A stretch of DNA of 64,000 nt from the NCBI RefSeq assembly GCF_001613935.1, contig NZ_LQCI01000050.1, positions 62,001 through 126,000 of the forward strand, given 5' to 3'. The position numbers and the translations under genes were made by a program. Below the pieces are notes generated by a model that was given only the letters and a program-made list of their open reading frames with translations, searched no databases and was not told the origin of the DNA. Shown here piece after piece: positions 56,024 to 64,000 of this stretch (its first letter is position 1; each line of letters begins with the position of its first letter). This DNA comes from Amycolatopsis regifaucium (lineage in GTDB: Bacteria; Actinomycetota; Actinomycetes; Mycobacteriales; Pseudonocardiaceae).

Positions 56024-57031
56024 TCAGGGCAACTGCCGCCACGCCGCCAGGAACGCGTCCACCGTCTCCCGGTCCCGCACCGCGATCCGCAGATACCGCG
56101 CGTCCAGCCCCGGGAAGGTGTCCCCGCGCCGCACCGCGAACCCGGCCTCCCGTAACCGTTCCCGCACGCCGTCCGCCCCGGGCGACCGCACGAGCACGAA
56201 CGGACCGCGCGGCTCCCCCAGCACCTCGACGCCCAAGGCCGTCAAGCCCGAAACCAGGTACTCCCGGTCCGATTCCGCCGCCACCGCGAGCTTTTCCGCT
56301 TCTTCCAACGCCGCCGGACGGCAACAAGCCACCACGGCGACGGCGGCGAGCGACGAGACCGACCACGGCGGCTGAACCGCGCGCAAAGTGTCCACAACGG
56401 ACTCTTCCGCCAGCACGTAACCGGCGCGAAGACCGGCGATGCCCCAGGTCTTGGTCAGGCTTCGGAGAACGACGAAACCCGGTTGTCCCGCAACGCTTCC
56501 CGTCTCGCCGGGGACGGCGTCGAGGAAGGCCTCGTCGACGACGACCAAGCGGCCCGGGCGGCCCAGTGCCAGCAGCTTCTCGGCCGGATGCAGGACCGAC
56601 GTCGGATTCGTGGGGTTCCCGACGAACACCAGATCCGCTTCTTCGGGAACCGAACGCAGCCGGAAGCCGTCCTCGGGCGACAACAGCACGCGGTGCACGG
56701 TGTGACCGGCCGCGCGCAAAGCGGCTTCGGGCTCGGTGAACTGCGGGTGCACGACGACGGCGTGAGACGGACGCAACGCGGTGGCCAGCAGCGTGAAGGC
56801 TTCAGCCGCGCCGGAGGTCACCAAGACCTGCGACTCCGGCAAAGCGTGCCGAGCGGCCACCGCCGCGGTCGCCGCGGTGACGTCCGGATACGCGGCCAGA
56901 TCGTCCAGGGCCGCCGCCAGTTCGGCGCGCAGCCAAGCGGGCGGGGCCGGAAGCCTGACGTTGACCGCCAGATCGACGAGCCCCTCGCCGACTTCGCGGT
57001 CGCCGTGATGCCAGAGATCGTAGTCAGCCAT
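56024..57031 (-). CDS. cobC: Threonine-phosphate decarboxylase / histidinol-phosphate aminotransferase-like (CobC)
   Basis: A 335-residue PLP enzyme of fold type I. The PLP Lys lies in RSLTKTWGIAGLRAGYVL and the cofactor-binding Asp in VVVDEAF. Standing in a cobalamin cluster, it probably makes aminopropanol phosphate from threonine phosphate for attachment by CobD. An aminotransferase of the HisC family is the alternative. I chose the ATG at 57031 because it gives MADYDLWHHGD, the family start, and overlaps cobB by 8 bp. Confidence 0.85.
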   Translation of the reverse strand: MADYDLWHHGDREVGEGLVDLAVNVRLPAPPAWLRAELAAALDDLAAYPDVTAATAAVAARHALPESQVLVTSGAAEAFTLLATALRPSHAVVVHPQFTEPEAALRAAGHTVHRVLLSPEDGFRLRSVPEEADLVFVGNPTNPTSVLHPAEKLLALGRPGRLVVVDEAFLDAVPGETGSVAGQPGFVVLRSLTKTWGIAGLRAGYVLAEESVVDTLRAVQPPWSVSSLAAVAVVACCRPAALEEAEKLAVAAESDREYLVSGLTALGVEVLGEPRGPFVLVRSPGADGVRERLREAGFAVRRGDTFPGLDARYLRIAVRDRETVDAFLAAWRQLP

Positions 57032-58358
57032 GGGCGTGCACCGCGGCGGCGAACCGCTCGGCGAGTTCGGGGTAGCCCGCCCAGTGGACATGCAGGTACG
57101 ACGCGTGCAGTGACGCCGACGCGAACCCGTCGGGCGTGCGGTCCCAGCCCCAGGCCGGCGTCGGTCCGCTGCCGGGTTCGATCACCGTGCGGTGGAACTC
57201 ATGGCCGGTGACACGTTGCCCGGCGACGGTCAGCACGGTGTCCGCGGGCGAGAACGCCTTGCGGTAGCCGAGTTTCCCGCGTTTGGTCATGGTGGCCGAC
57301 GCGTCGAGGACACCGGTCATCGGCAAGCCGTCGATGTCCTGACACAGATACAACAGGCCCGCGCATTCGGCCACGACGGGCATCCCGTCGCCGATGGCCC
57401 GCGCGACCGCCGACCGCAGGCCGACGTTCGCCGACAGCTCTTCGGCGTGCACCTCGGGGAAACCGCCGCCGAAGTACAGTCCGGCACAGCCTTCGGGAAG
57501 TTCCTTGTCCCGCAACGGATCCACCTCGACGACGTCGACACCGGCGGCGGCGAGCAGTTCCATCGCCTCGGTGTAGCGGAAGGTGAACGCAGGCCCCGCC
57601 GCGGCGGCGACCACCGTGCGCGGTCCGTCGTGGGAAAGCGGGGGCCGCCAAGGCTCTCCCGAAAGCCGCGAAGCCGAACGAGCGACCTGGACGACAGCGC
57701 CGAGATCGACGCCTTCGCTGATCCACCCGGCCAGTTCCGGCAACAACCGCTCCGATTCACCCGCCCGCTCCGCCGCGGGCACGAGGCCGAGATGACGGCT
57801 GGGCGCGTGGATCTCTTCGTTGCGGTACAACGTGCCCAGCAGCGGGACCCCGGTCGCCTCCAGCGCGGTGACGATCTCGTCCGCGTGCCGCTGCGAGCCC
57901 AGCTTGTTGAGGATCACCCCGGCGAGCCGGACGCGGGTGTCGTACTGCGCGAATCCGAGCACGGTCGCCGCGACACTGCGCGAAGCGGCCGAGGCGTCCA
58001 CGACGAGCACGACCGGGGCGTCCAGCAGCCGCGCGACGTGCGCCGTCGAGGCGTACCCCTCGGTGCCGAGCGCCCCGTCGAACAGGCCCATCACGCCTTC
58101 GATGACGGCGATGTCCGCACCGGCGGAACCGTGCAGCAGCAACGGGATCAGTTGCTCCTCACCCTGCAGGAACGGGTCGAGGTTCCGCGCGGGCCGCCCG
58201 GTCGCGAGGGCGTGGTAACCCGGGTCGATGAAGTCGGGGCCGACCTTGTGCCCGGACACCTTCAGGCCCCGCGCGCGCAACGCCGCCATCAGGCCCGCGG
58301 CGATCGTGGTCTTCCCGTGCCCGGAGCCGGGCGCGGCGATGACCACGCGATTCACCAT
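57024..58358 (-). CDS. cobB: Cobyrinic acid a,c-diamide synthase
   Basis: A 444-residue glutamine-dependent amidotransferase acting on cobyrinic or hydrogenobyrinic acid. The N-terminal P-loop is APGSGHGKTTIAAGLM. The C-terminal glutaminase-like domain has VVAECAGLLYLCQDI with the catalytic Cys and a His near GHEFHRT. It lies between cobC (8-bp overlap) and cobO (7-bp overlap), so the four minus-strand genes are translationally linked. Confidence 0.94.
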   Translation of the reverse strand: MVNRVVIAAPGSGHGKTTIAAGLMAALRARGLKVSGHKVGPDFIDPGYHALATGRPARNLDPFLQGEEQLIPLLLHGSAGADIAVIEGVMGLFDGALGTEGYASTAHVARLLDAPVVLVVDASAASRSVAATVLGFAQYDTRVRLAGVILNKLGSQRHADEIVTALEATGVPLLGTLYRNEEIHAPSRHLGLVPAAERAGESERLLPELAGWISEGVDLGAVVQVARSASRLSGEPWRPPLSHDGPRTVVAAAAGPAFTFRYTEAMELLAAAGVDVVEVDPLRDKELPEGCAGLYFGGGFPEVHAEELSANVGLRSAVARAIGDGMPVVAECAGLLYLCQDIDGLPMTGVLDASATMTKRGKLGYRKAFSPADTVLTVAGQRVTGHEFHRTVIEPGSGPTPAWGWDRTPDGFASASLHASYLHVHWAGYPELAERFAAAVHAHG

Positions 58359-58966
58359 TCGATGCCTCGCTGGCCTTTTTGCCCGGCGTCCATCGGATGC
58401 TTCACCTTGGTCATCTCGGCGACCAGATCCGCGGCCTCGATCAGCTCCGGCGGCGCGTACCGGCCGGTGATCACCACATGCTGGTGGCCGGGGCGCGAGG
58501 TCAGTGTCGAGACGACGTCATCGACTTCGAGCCAGCCCCATTTGAGCAGGTAGCTGAACTCGTCGAGCACGTAGAAGTCGTGGGTTTCGGCGGCGAGACG
58601 GCGTTTGATTTCGGCCCAGCCCTCGCGGGCGTTGGCGGCGTGGTCCTCTTCGGTCCCGGACTTGCGCGCCCAGCTCCAGCCTTCGCCCATCTTGTGCCAT
58701 TCGACCGGCCCGCCTTGGCCGGTGTCGTCGTGCAGCTCGCCGAGCGCGCGGAACGCGGCTTCCTCGCCGACACGCCATTTCGCCGACTTGACGAACTGGA
58801 ACACGCCGATCGACCAACCCTGGTTCCACGCGCGCAACGCCATCCCGAACGCGGCCGTGGACTTCCCCTTCATCTCGCCGGTGTGCACGGCGAGCAGCGG
58901 ACGATTGCGGCGCTGACGGGTGGTGAGACCGTCGGCGGGCACGGTTTCCGGTTTGCCCTGTGGCAT
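58352..58966 (-). CDS. cobO: Cob(I)yrinic acid a,c-diamide adenosyltransferase
   Basis: A 204-residue CobO/CobA type adenosyltransferase that attaches the 5'-deoxyadenosyl group to cobalt. The P-loop HTGEMKGKSTAAFGMALRAW near residue 30 is diagnostic. GVFQFVKSAKW and FYVLDEFSYLLKWGWL follow. The start codon overlaps the stop of the upstream chelatase (TAATG). It acts between corrin ring formation and amidation. Confidence 0.95.
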   Translation of the reverse strand: MPQGKPETVPADGLTTRQRRNRPLLAVHTGEMKGKSTAAFGMALRAWNQGWSIGVFQFVKSAKWRVGEEAAFRALGELHDDTGQGGPVEWHKMGEGWSWARKSGTEEDHAANAREGWAEIKRRLAAETHDFYVLDEFSYLLKWGWLEVDDVVSTLTSRPGHQHVVITGRYAPPELIEAADLVAEMTKVKHPMDAGQKGQRGIEW

Positions 58967-60930
58967 TACGCGGCCCTCTCCGAAAGACGGGTGCGGACGG
59001 TGCCCGCGAGTGTGTCTGCGGCGACCTCGGCGACCGGAACATGTTCCGCGCCAAGGTGTTCCGCCAGTTCCGCGGCGAGCCCGAGACGCATCTTGCCGCT
59101 CTCGCAGTCCATCACGATCGATGTCACGTTCCCGGCCAACAGCCCGGCCGCCTGCTTCGCGCGCTGGACGGCGTCGGCGCCACTGGTCGCGCGGCCGTCG
59201 GTGACGACGACGAGCAGCGGGCGGCGCAGCGGATCGCGCACCGCTTCGATCCGCAGAACCCTTGCCGCTTCAAGGAGTCCCTCCGCCAGCGGGGTCCGGC
59301 CGCCGGTCGCTAGACCGTCCAAACGGGACGCCGCGGCGTCGACACTGATCGTCGGCGGCAGCGCGAGTTCGGCTCCTGAGGCGCGGAAGGTCACCAGGCC
59401 CACTTTGTCACGTCGCTGGTACGCGTCGAGGAGCAACGAAAGCACCGCTGTCTTGACCTCGCGCATGCGCTGTCGCGCGCCCATCGAGCCCGACGCGTCG
59501 ACACAGAACAGCACCAGGTTGCCCTCGCGGCCTTCACGCCGCGCGAACCGCAGATCCCGCGCCCGCAGCACGAGCCCGGCGCCACTCCGGCCGCGGGCAC
59601 GCTGGTGCGGCGCGGCCGCGCGCACGGTCGCCAGAAGATGCGGATGCCCGTCCTTCACCCCGGCGGGCTGGACGCCGATGGTGCGGCCGTTGTCGGTGAT
59701 CGCGCGGGATCGCCGTCCGGCGGCGCCCTCGCCGGTGCCCTTCACCTCGAACCGCCTGGCACGAAAGGCTTCCCCGGCTCCGACCGGTTTCTGCTCACCG
59801 CCGCTCTCGCCACCGCCCGACGGCTCCTGGCCGCCTTCCGACGGCGGCGGTCCGGAAGCCTCGCCACCCTCCGGCGGGGCACCGGAACCGGGGCCGTCAT
59901 CGTCCGGGCCGGGCCTCTCGGGCTCGGCGTCCCGCAACGCCTGTTCCAGCTGCTCCTCGGAGATCCCGGGCGCGTCGAAGGGATTGCGGCGACGGCGGTG
60001 CGGCAGCGCGAGCCGGGCCGCGACCCGGACGTCGTCGGTGGTCACCTCGGTGCGCCCGGCCCAAGCAGCGTGCGCGACGGCGGTCCGCGCCGTCACGATG
60101 TCCGCGCGCATCCCGTCGACTTCGAAGGACGCGCAGACCTCGGCGATCTGCCGCAGTGCGTCGTCCGGCAGCTTGACCGAGGGCAGAAGCCGTTGTGCCG
60201 CCTCGATGTCCGCGGCCAGTTCGGCGTCGGCCGCGGCGTACTGACCGGCGAAGCCGTCGGGGTCGGCTTCGTAGGCGAGCCGCCGCCGGACGACCTCGAC
60301 CCGCAGTTCCGGATCACGGCTGGAGGCGACCTCGACGGTGAGCCCGAAGCGGTCCAGCAACTGCGGCCGCAGTTCGCCTTCCTCGGGGTTCATCGTGCCG
60401 ATCAAGACGAACCGGGCGGCATGCGACACCGAGACACCTTCGCGCTCGACGGTCGCGCGGCCCATGGCGGCGGCGTCGAGCAACGTGTCGACCAGGTGAT
60501 CGTGCAGAAGGTTGACCTCGTCGACGTACAGCAGCCCGCGATGCGCGGCCGCGAGCAGCCCGGGCTGGAAGTCGGTGACCCCGTCGGCCAGCGCGCGTTC
60601 CAGGTTCAGCGAACCGATCACGCGGTCTTCGGCCGCGCCGACCGGCAGCTCCACCAGCCGCGCGGGACGGCGGTGCGCGGGCGAACCCCCGGCGTGCGGG
60701 CCGTCCGGGCAGGCCGGGTCGGGTTCGACGGGATCGCAGGAGAACCGGCAAGCGTCCACGACGTCGACGCCGGGCAGCAGACCGGCCAGCGCGCGCACCA
60801 TCGTCGACTTCGCCGTGCCCTTCTCCCCGCGCACCAGCACCCCGCCGACGGCGGGCGAGATGGAGGAAAGCACCAGCGCCAGGCGCAGATCCGGCATCCC
60901 CACAACGGCGGTGAACGGATACGGCTTCAC
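58966..60930 (-). CDS. Chelatase AAA and VWA subunit fusion (ChlI/ChlD-like, cobalt chelatase partner)
   Basis: A 654-residue fusion. An N-terminal AAA+ domain has Walker A RGEKGTAKSTMVRAL near residue 35 and Walker B GLLYVDEVNLL. A Pro/Gly/Glu-rich linker (about 340-400) leads to a C-terminal VWA domain with the MIDAS motif FCVDASGSMGAR. Such ATPase subunits drive metal insertion by CobN or magnesium chelatase H subunits. The position between cobO and the divergent cobL group suggests cobalt insertion into hydrogenobyrinic acid a,c-diamide. No cobN is in this window. Confidence 0.9.
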   Translation of the reverse strand: MKPYPFTAVVGMPDLRLALVLSSISPAVGGVLVRGEKGTAKSTMVRALAGLLPGVDVVDACRFSCDPVEPDPACPDGPHAGGSPAHRRPARLVELPVGAAEDRVIGSLNLERALADGVTDFQPGLLAAAHRGLLYVDEVNLLHDHLVDTLLDAAAMGRATVEREGVSVSHAARFVLIGTMNPEEGELRPQLLDRFGLTVEVASSRDPELRVEVVRRRLAYEADPDGFAGQYAAADAELAADIEAAQRLLPSVKLPDDALRQIAEVCASFEVDGMRADIVTARTAVAHAAWAGRTEVTTDDVRVAARLALPHRRRRNPFDAPGISEEQLEQALRDAEPERPGPDDDGPGSGAPPEGGEASGPPPSEGGQEPSGGGESGGEQKPVGAGEAFRARRFEVKGTGEGAAGRRSRAITDNGRTIGVQPAGVKDGHPHLLATVRAAAPHQRARGRSGAGLVLRARDLRFARREGREGNLVLFCVDASGSMGARQRMREVKTAVLSLLLDAYQRRDKVGLVTFRASGAELALPPTISVDAAASRLDGLATGGRTPLAEGLLEAARVLRIEAVRDPLRRPLLVVVTDGRATSGADAVQRAKQAAGLLAGNVTSIVMDCESGKMRLGLAAELAEHLGAEHVPVAEVAADTLAGTVRTRLSERAA

Positions 60931-60989
60931 AGCTCTCCTGTCGTCGACGACCTCTGGCCGATCATCGCATAGGAATTCCGTCGTCTAGC

Positions 60990-62129
60990 GTGACCGAGGT
61001 GCGCGAAAAATCACCCCTGACCGTGGTCGGCATCGGGGCCGACGGCTGGTCCGGCCTGTCCGAGCGGGCCAAGGAGGCGCTGCTCGGCGCCGACGTGGTC
61101 GTAGGCGCTCCGCGTCAGCTCGCGTACCTGCCCGCCGGGATGAAGAGCGAACCCTGGCCCAGCCCGCTCCTTCCGGGTCTGGACGGCTTCCTCGCCGAAC
61201 GCGAAGGCCGCGTGTGCGTGCTGGCCAGCGGCGATCCTCTGCTGTCGGGCATCGGCACGACGCTCATCCAGCGCGGCTACGACGTCGAGATCATGCCGGC
61301 GCTCTCTTCGGTGACGCTCGCCCGCGCGAAGCTCGGCTGGCCGGCGGAGGAGACCGAGGTGGTCACCGTCGTCGGCCGCGCGATCGGCCGGGTGAGCCGG
61401 GTTCTGGCTCCGGGACGGAAGATCCTCGTCCTCGGCGCGAACGCCGAAGACCTGCTTGACCTGCTCAAAGCCCGTGGTTACGGCAAGAGCCGCGTCACCG
61501 CGCTGTCCGACCTCGGCGGGCCCGACGAGCGGATCGGCCCCGGCTCGCTGACCGTGTACGCCATCGAGGCCGATGGACCCGCGCTGCCGCTGACCGGCCT
61601 GCCCGACGACGTGTTCGAGCATGACGGTCAGCTCACTAAACGCGACCTCCGCGCGTCCGCGCTGGCCAGGCTCGCACCGTCGCCCGGCGAACTGCTGTGG
61701 GACGTCGGCGCGGGCGCGGGCAGCGTCGGCATCGAGTGGTCCCGCCTGCATCCACTGAACCGGGCGATCGCGGTCGAGCGCTCGCCGGAGCGCGCCGCCC
61801 GGATCACCCGCAACGCGGACGCGCTCGGCGTCCCGGAACTCGACGTGGTGATCGGTACCGCGCCCGAAGCACTCGAAGGGCTGACCAAGCCGCACGCGAT
61901 CTTCGTCGGCGGTGGGCCGACCGTGCCCGGCGTGCTCGACGCCTGCCTGGCGACCGGCGCCCGGATCGTCGCGCACGGCGTGACCCTCGAAGCCGAACAG
62001 GCACTGGCCCGCGCGTACGCCGAACACGGCGGAGAGCTGATCCGTCTCGGCGTCGAACAGGCCGCACCGCTGGGTGGTTTCACCGGCTGGACCCCGGCGC
62101 GGGTCGTGACCCAATGGAGCAAGGCGTGA
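60990..62129 (+). CDS. cobL: Precorrin-6Y C5,15-methyltransferase (decarboxylating), CbiE-CbiT fusion
   Basis: A 379-residue fusion. Residues 1-200 are CbiE-like (VVGIGADGWSGLSERAKEAL, LASGDPLLSGIG). Residues 205-379 are CbiT-like, with the SAM-binding LLWDVGAGAGSVGIEW. It methylates C5 and C15 and removes a carboxylate in the aerobic pathway. The start is GTG at 60990, 59 bp from the divergent chelatase. It begins the plus-strand set with cobM, an oxidoreductase and cobK. Confidence 0.94.
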   Translation: MTEVREKSPLTVVGIGADGWSGLSERAKEALLGADVVVGAPRQLAYLPAGMKSEPWPSPLLPGLDGFLAEREGRVCVLASGDPLLSGIGTTLIQRGYDVEIMPALSSVTLARAKLGWPAEETEVVTVVGRAIGRVSRVLAPGRKILVLGANAEDLLDLLKARGYGKSRVTALSDLGGPDERIGPGSLTVYAIEADGPALPLTGLPDDVFEHDGQLTKRDLRASALARLAPSPGELLWDVGAGAGSVGIEWSRLHPLNRAIAVERSPERAARITRNADALGVPELDVVIGTAPEALEGLTKPHAIFVGGGPTVPGVLDACLATGARIVAHGVTLEAEQALARAYAEHGGELIRLGVEQAAPLGGFTGWTPARVVTQWSKA

Positions 62130-62887
62130 CAGTCCATTTCATCGGAGCCGGACCCGGCGCCGCCGACCTCATCACCGTGCGAGGCCGTGACCTGCTGAGC
62201 CGCTGCGAAACCTGCCTGTACCCCGGCAGCATGACGCCGACAGCGCTTTTGGAGTACTGCCCTCCGGACGCAGTGCTCGTCGACACCGCGAACCTCGACC
62301 TGCCCGCGATCGTCGAGCGGATGGTCGAGGCCCACCGGACCGGGCATGAGATCGCGCGGCTGTGTTCCGGGGATCCGTCGATCTACAGCGCGGTCGCCGA
62401 GCAGATGCGCCGCCTCGACGCGGCGGGTGTTCCCTACGACGTCACGCCGGGGGTGCCCGCGTTCGCCGCCGCGGCCGCGCTGCTCAAGCGCGAACTGACC
62501 GTGCCGGAGGTCGGCCAGAGCCTGGTCGTCACGCGGGCGCAGGCCCGGTCCACCGCCATGCCACCGGGTGAAACGCTGGCGAACTTCGCCCGCACCGGCA
62601 CCACCCTCGCGCTGCATCTCGCGATCAACCGCATCGAGCAAGTAGTCGACGAATTGCGGCCGTTCTACACCGACGACTGCCCGGCGGCCGTGGTCGCGTT
62701 GGCGAGCCAGCCCGGTGAGCAGGTGCTGCGCGGCACGCTCGGCACCATCGCCGCCCGGTCACGCGAAGCCGGGATCACCCGCGCCGCGATGATCTTCGTC
62801 GGGGAAGTCCTCGCCGCCGAAGGGTTTCCCGACAGCTTCCTGTATTCGGCCACCCGCGATCGAGCCAACCAACCGGAGTCGTTATGA
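62126..62887 (+). CDS. cobM: Precorrin-4 C11-methyltransferase
   Basis: A 253-residue SAM-dependent tetrapyrrole methylase. Conserved parts are VHFIGAGPGAADLITVRG, CSGDPSIYSAVAEQMRRL and VTPGVPAFAAAAALLKREL. I chose the GTG at 62126 because it overlaps the cobL stop (GTGA), is preceded by GGAG and gives the usual family start (MTVHFIGAGPG). The ATG at 62114 is in frame too. It acts before the CobL and CobK steps. Confidence 0.94.
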   Translation: MTVHFIGAGPGAADLITVRGRDLLSRCETCLYPGSMTPTALLEYCPPDAVLVDTANLDLPAIVERMVEAHRTGHEIARLCSGDPSIYSAVAEQMRRLDAAGVPYDVTPGVPAFAAAAALLKRELTVPEVGQSLVVTRAQARSTAMPPGETLANFARTGTTLALHLAINRIEQVVDELRPFYTDDCPAAVVALASQPGEQVLRGTLGTIAARSREAGITRAAMIFVGEVLAAEGFPDSFLYSATRDRANQPESL

Positions 62888-63879
62888 AGGAACTGCGCTG
62901 GGGCCTGCTGGCCGCCGGGACCATCGCCGCCGAGTTCGCGGCGGGCGTCGACGAAAGCAAGCACGGTGTGCTGGAGGCCGTCGCCGCGCGCTCCGGTGAT
63001 CGGGCGGCCGAGTTCGCGAGCCGCTTCGAGATCCCGAAATGCTACGGCTCCTACGACGACCTGCTCGCCGATCCGGACGTCGACGCGGTCTACATCTCGA
63101 CGCCGCATCCGCTGCACGGCGCATGGGCGATCCGCGCGGCCGAGGCGGGCAAGCACATCCTGTGCGAGAAACCGCTGACCGTCTCGGTCGACGAAGCCGA
63201 GAAGGTCATCGAAGCGGCCCGCGCCAACGACGTCTTCCTCATGGAGGCGTTCATGTACCGGCTGCATCCGCAGATCCGGCGGCTGGCGGAGCTGATCTCG
63301 TGTGGCGCCATCGGCGAGGTCCGCGCCGTCGACGTCGCCTTCAGTTACAACTTCGCCGTCCCCCGGCTCACCGATCCAGCGCTCGGCGGCGGCGGGATCT
63401 TCGACGTCGGCTGCTACTGCACCTCGCTCGCGCGGCTGGTCTCGCAGGCGGCGACCGGACAGGACGTCGTCGAGCCCGAAGAGGTGCTCGGCATGGCCAA
63501 GCTGGACGAAAACGGCATCGACGAGGTCGCGTTCGGACTGCTGCGGCTGCCCGGCGGCATCCTCGCGCAGCTGGCCTGCGGTTTCCAGCTGACCCAGGAC
63601 GACCACATCCGCGTCTACGGCTCGCAAGGGCAGCTGTACGTGCCGAAACCGGCGTGGATCCACGAGATGCGCCGGCCGAGGTCGTCGCAGATCATCCTCA
63701 CGCCGGAAGGCCGGGAGCCCGAGGTGATCGAAGTGGAAGCGACTCAAGGCCTCTTCGCTCGCGAGGCCGACCACGTCGCCGCGCATCTCGCCGACCGGCA
63801 GGCGCCCGAACTCACCTGGGCGGAAACGCTCGCCAACCTGCGCACGCTCGAACGGTGGCGCGCGGCTGTCACCCGATGA
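62884..63879 (+). CDS. Gfo/Idh/MocA-family oxidoreductase inside the cobalamin operon
   Basis: A 331-residue NAD(P)-dependent oxidoreductase. The N-terminal Rossmann fold has LLAAGTIAAEFAAGV, and HILCEKPLTVS has the conserved EKP motif. The C-terminal part is GFO_IDH_MocA_C-like. Members usually act on sugars, inositols or biliverdin. It overlaps cobM and cobK by 4 bp each, so it is translated as part of the cobalamin operon. The known aerobic pathway gives it no obvious step. Confidence 0.88.
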   Translation: MKELRWGLLAAGTIAAEFAAGVDESKHGVLEAVAARSGDRAAEFASRFEIPKCYGSYDDLLADPDVDAVYISTPHPLHGAWAIRAAEAGKHILCEKPLTVSVDEAEKVIEAARANDVFLMEAFMYRLHPQIRRLAELISCGAIGEVRAVDVAFSYNFAVPRLTDPALGGGGIFDVGCYCTSLARLVSQAATGQDVVEPEEVLGMAKLDENGIDEVAFGLLRLPGGILAQLACGFQLTQDDHIRVYGSQGQLYVPKPAWIHEMRRPRSSQIILTPEGREPEVIEVEATQGLFAREADHVAAHLADRQAPELTWAETLANLRTLERWRAAVTR

Positions 63880-64000
63880 CCCTGCTGATTCTGGGCGGCA
63901 CCGGCGAAGCCCGCGAGCTGGCGAAGGAACTCGTGGCGCGTGGTGAGCACGTCGTGTCGTCCCTCGCGGGCCGCGTCGCGCGCCCGAAACTGCCCGACGG
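63876..64000 (+). CDS. cobK: Precorrin-6A reductase, 5' part (cut by window end)
   Basis: Forty-one residues are visible, beginning TLLILGGTGEARELAKELV. This matches the start of CobK, which reduces precorrin-6A with NADPH. The nucleotide-binding GGTGEA is at residues 7-12. Overlap of 4 bp with the oxidoreductase gene and position in the cobL-cobM operon support the call. The rest lies outside the window. Confidence 0.88.
   Translation, partial: MTLLILGGTGEARELAKELVARGEHVVSSLAGRVARPKLPD

Overview
The window looks like a chromosomal segment of a high-GC actinomycete, most likely an Amycolatopsis-like member of the Pseudonocardiaceae. This rests on protein style rather than a marker gene: a mycothiol-type PIG-L deacetylase, an Eis-family acetyltransferase, a VanW-domain cell-wall protein, [3Fe-4S] ferredoxin plus P450, GOLPH3-like and FCD/GntR proteins, frequent GTG/TTG starts and very GC-rich third positions. 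No rRNA, tRNA, CRISPR array, transposase or phage gene was seen.

Layout. 1-19.3 kb is housekeeping and metabolic: the 3' end of a family-A DNA polymerase, HrpA helicase, an FMN hydroxyacid oxidase, a CPA2 antiporter, an APC permease, a GOLPH3-like protein, an enoyl-reductase-like protein, PHP and calcineurin-like phosphoesterases, a GntR regulator divergent from a sugar-acid dehydratase, a VanW protein, an MFS exporter and a diguanylate cyclase. 19.3-21 kb holds an arginase-like protein coupled to a dienelactone hydrolase. 21.4-25.8 kb is a compact lasso-peptide locus: precursor, cyclase and a fused RRE-protease, with a 46-residue membrane peptide convergent to it and a ROK regulator upstream. 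26-40 kb is mixed: PIG-L deacetylase, RidA, MtnA, Eis, a ferredoxin-P450 pair with a TetR regulator and a clear operator, a second P450, a large FAD/Fe-S dehydrogenase, two decayed regulator genes, two small or acetyltransferase genes and an IMPACT-family protein. 40-46 kb is gltBD. 46.9-48.6 kb is a DeoR regulator facing a ROK sugar kinase.

48.6-64 kb is a cobalamin region. A cobalamin riboswitch precedes cbtBA (cobalt uptake). Then follow cobQ-cobD (minus), cobU-cobT-cobS (plus), cobC-like, cobB, cobO and a fused chelatase AAA/VWA subunit (minus), and cobL-cobM-oxidoreductase-cobK (plus, cut by the window end). Together these cover cobalt uptake, late corrin-ring methylation and reduction, adenosylation, amidation, aminopropanol attachment and nucleotide-loop assembly. 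Most neighbours overlap by a few bases, so translational coupling is likely.

The most unusual feature is a set of dispersed hairpin repeats. Family A (nine loci, centred on TTTAGTCCTCTGAATGC) lies at gene 3' ends; its arms show matched substitutions that keep base pairing, and in four genes it supplies the stop codon. Family B gives long perfect palindromes at 28559, 49825 and 55960; the middle one sits inside a 251-bp element with perfect 22-bp terminal inverted repeats. One family A copy lies exactly at the junction of two broken regulator genes.
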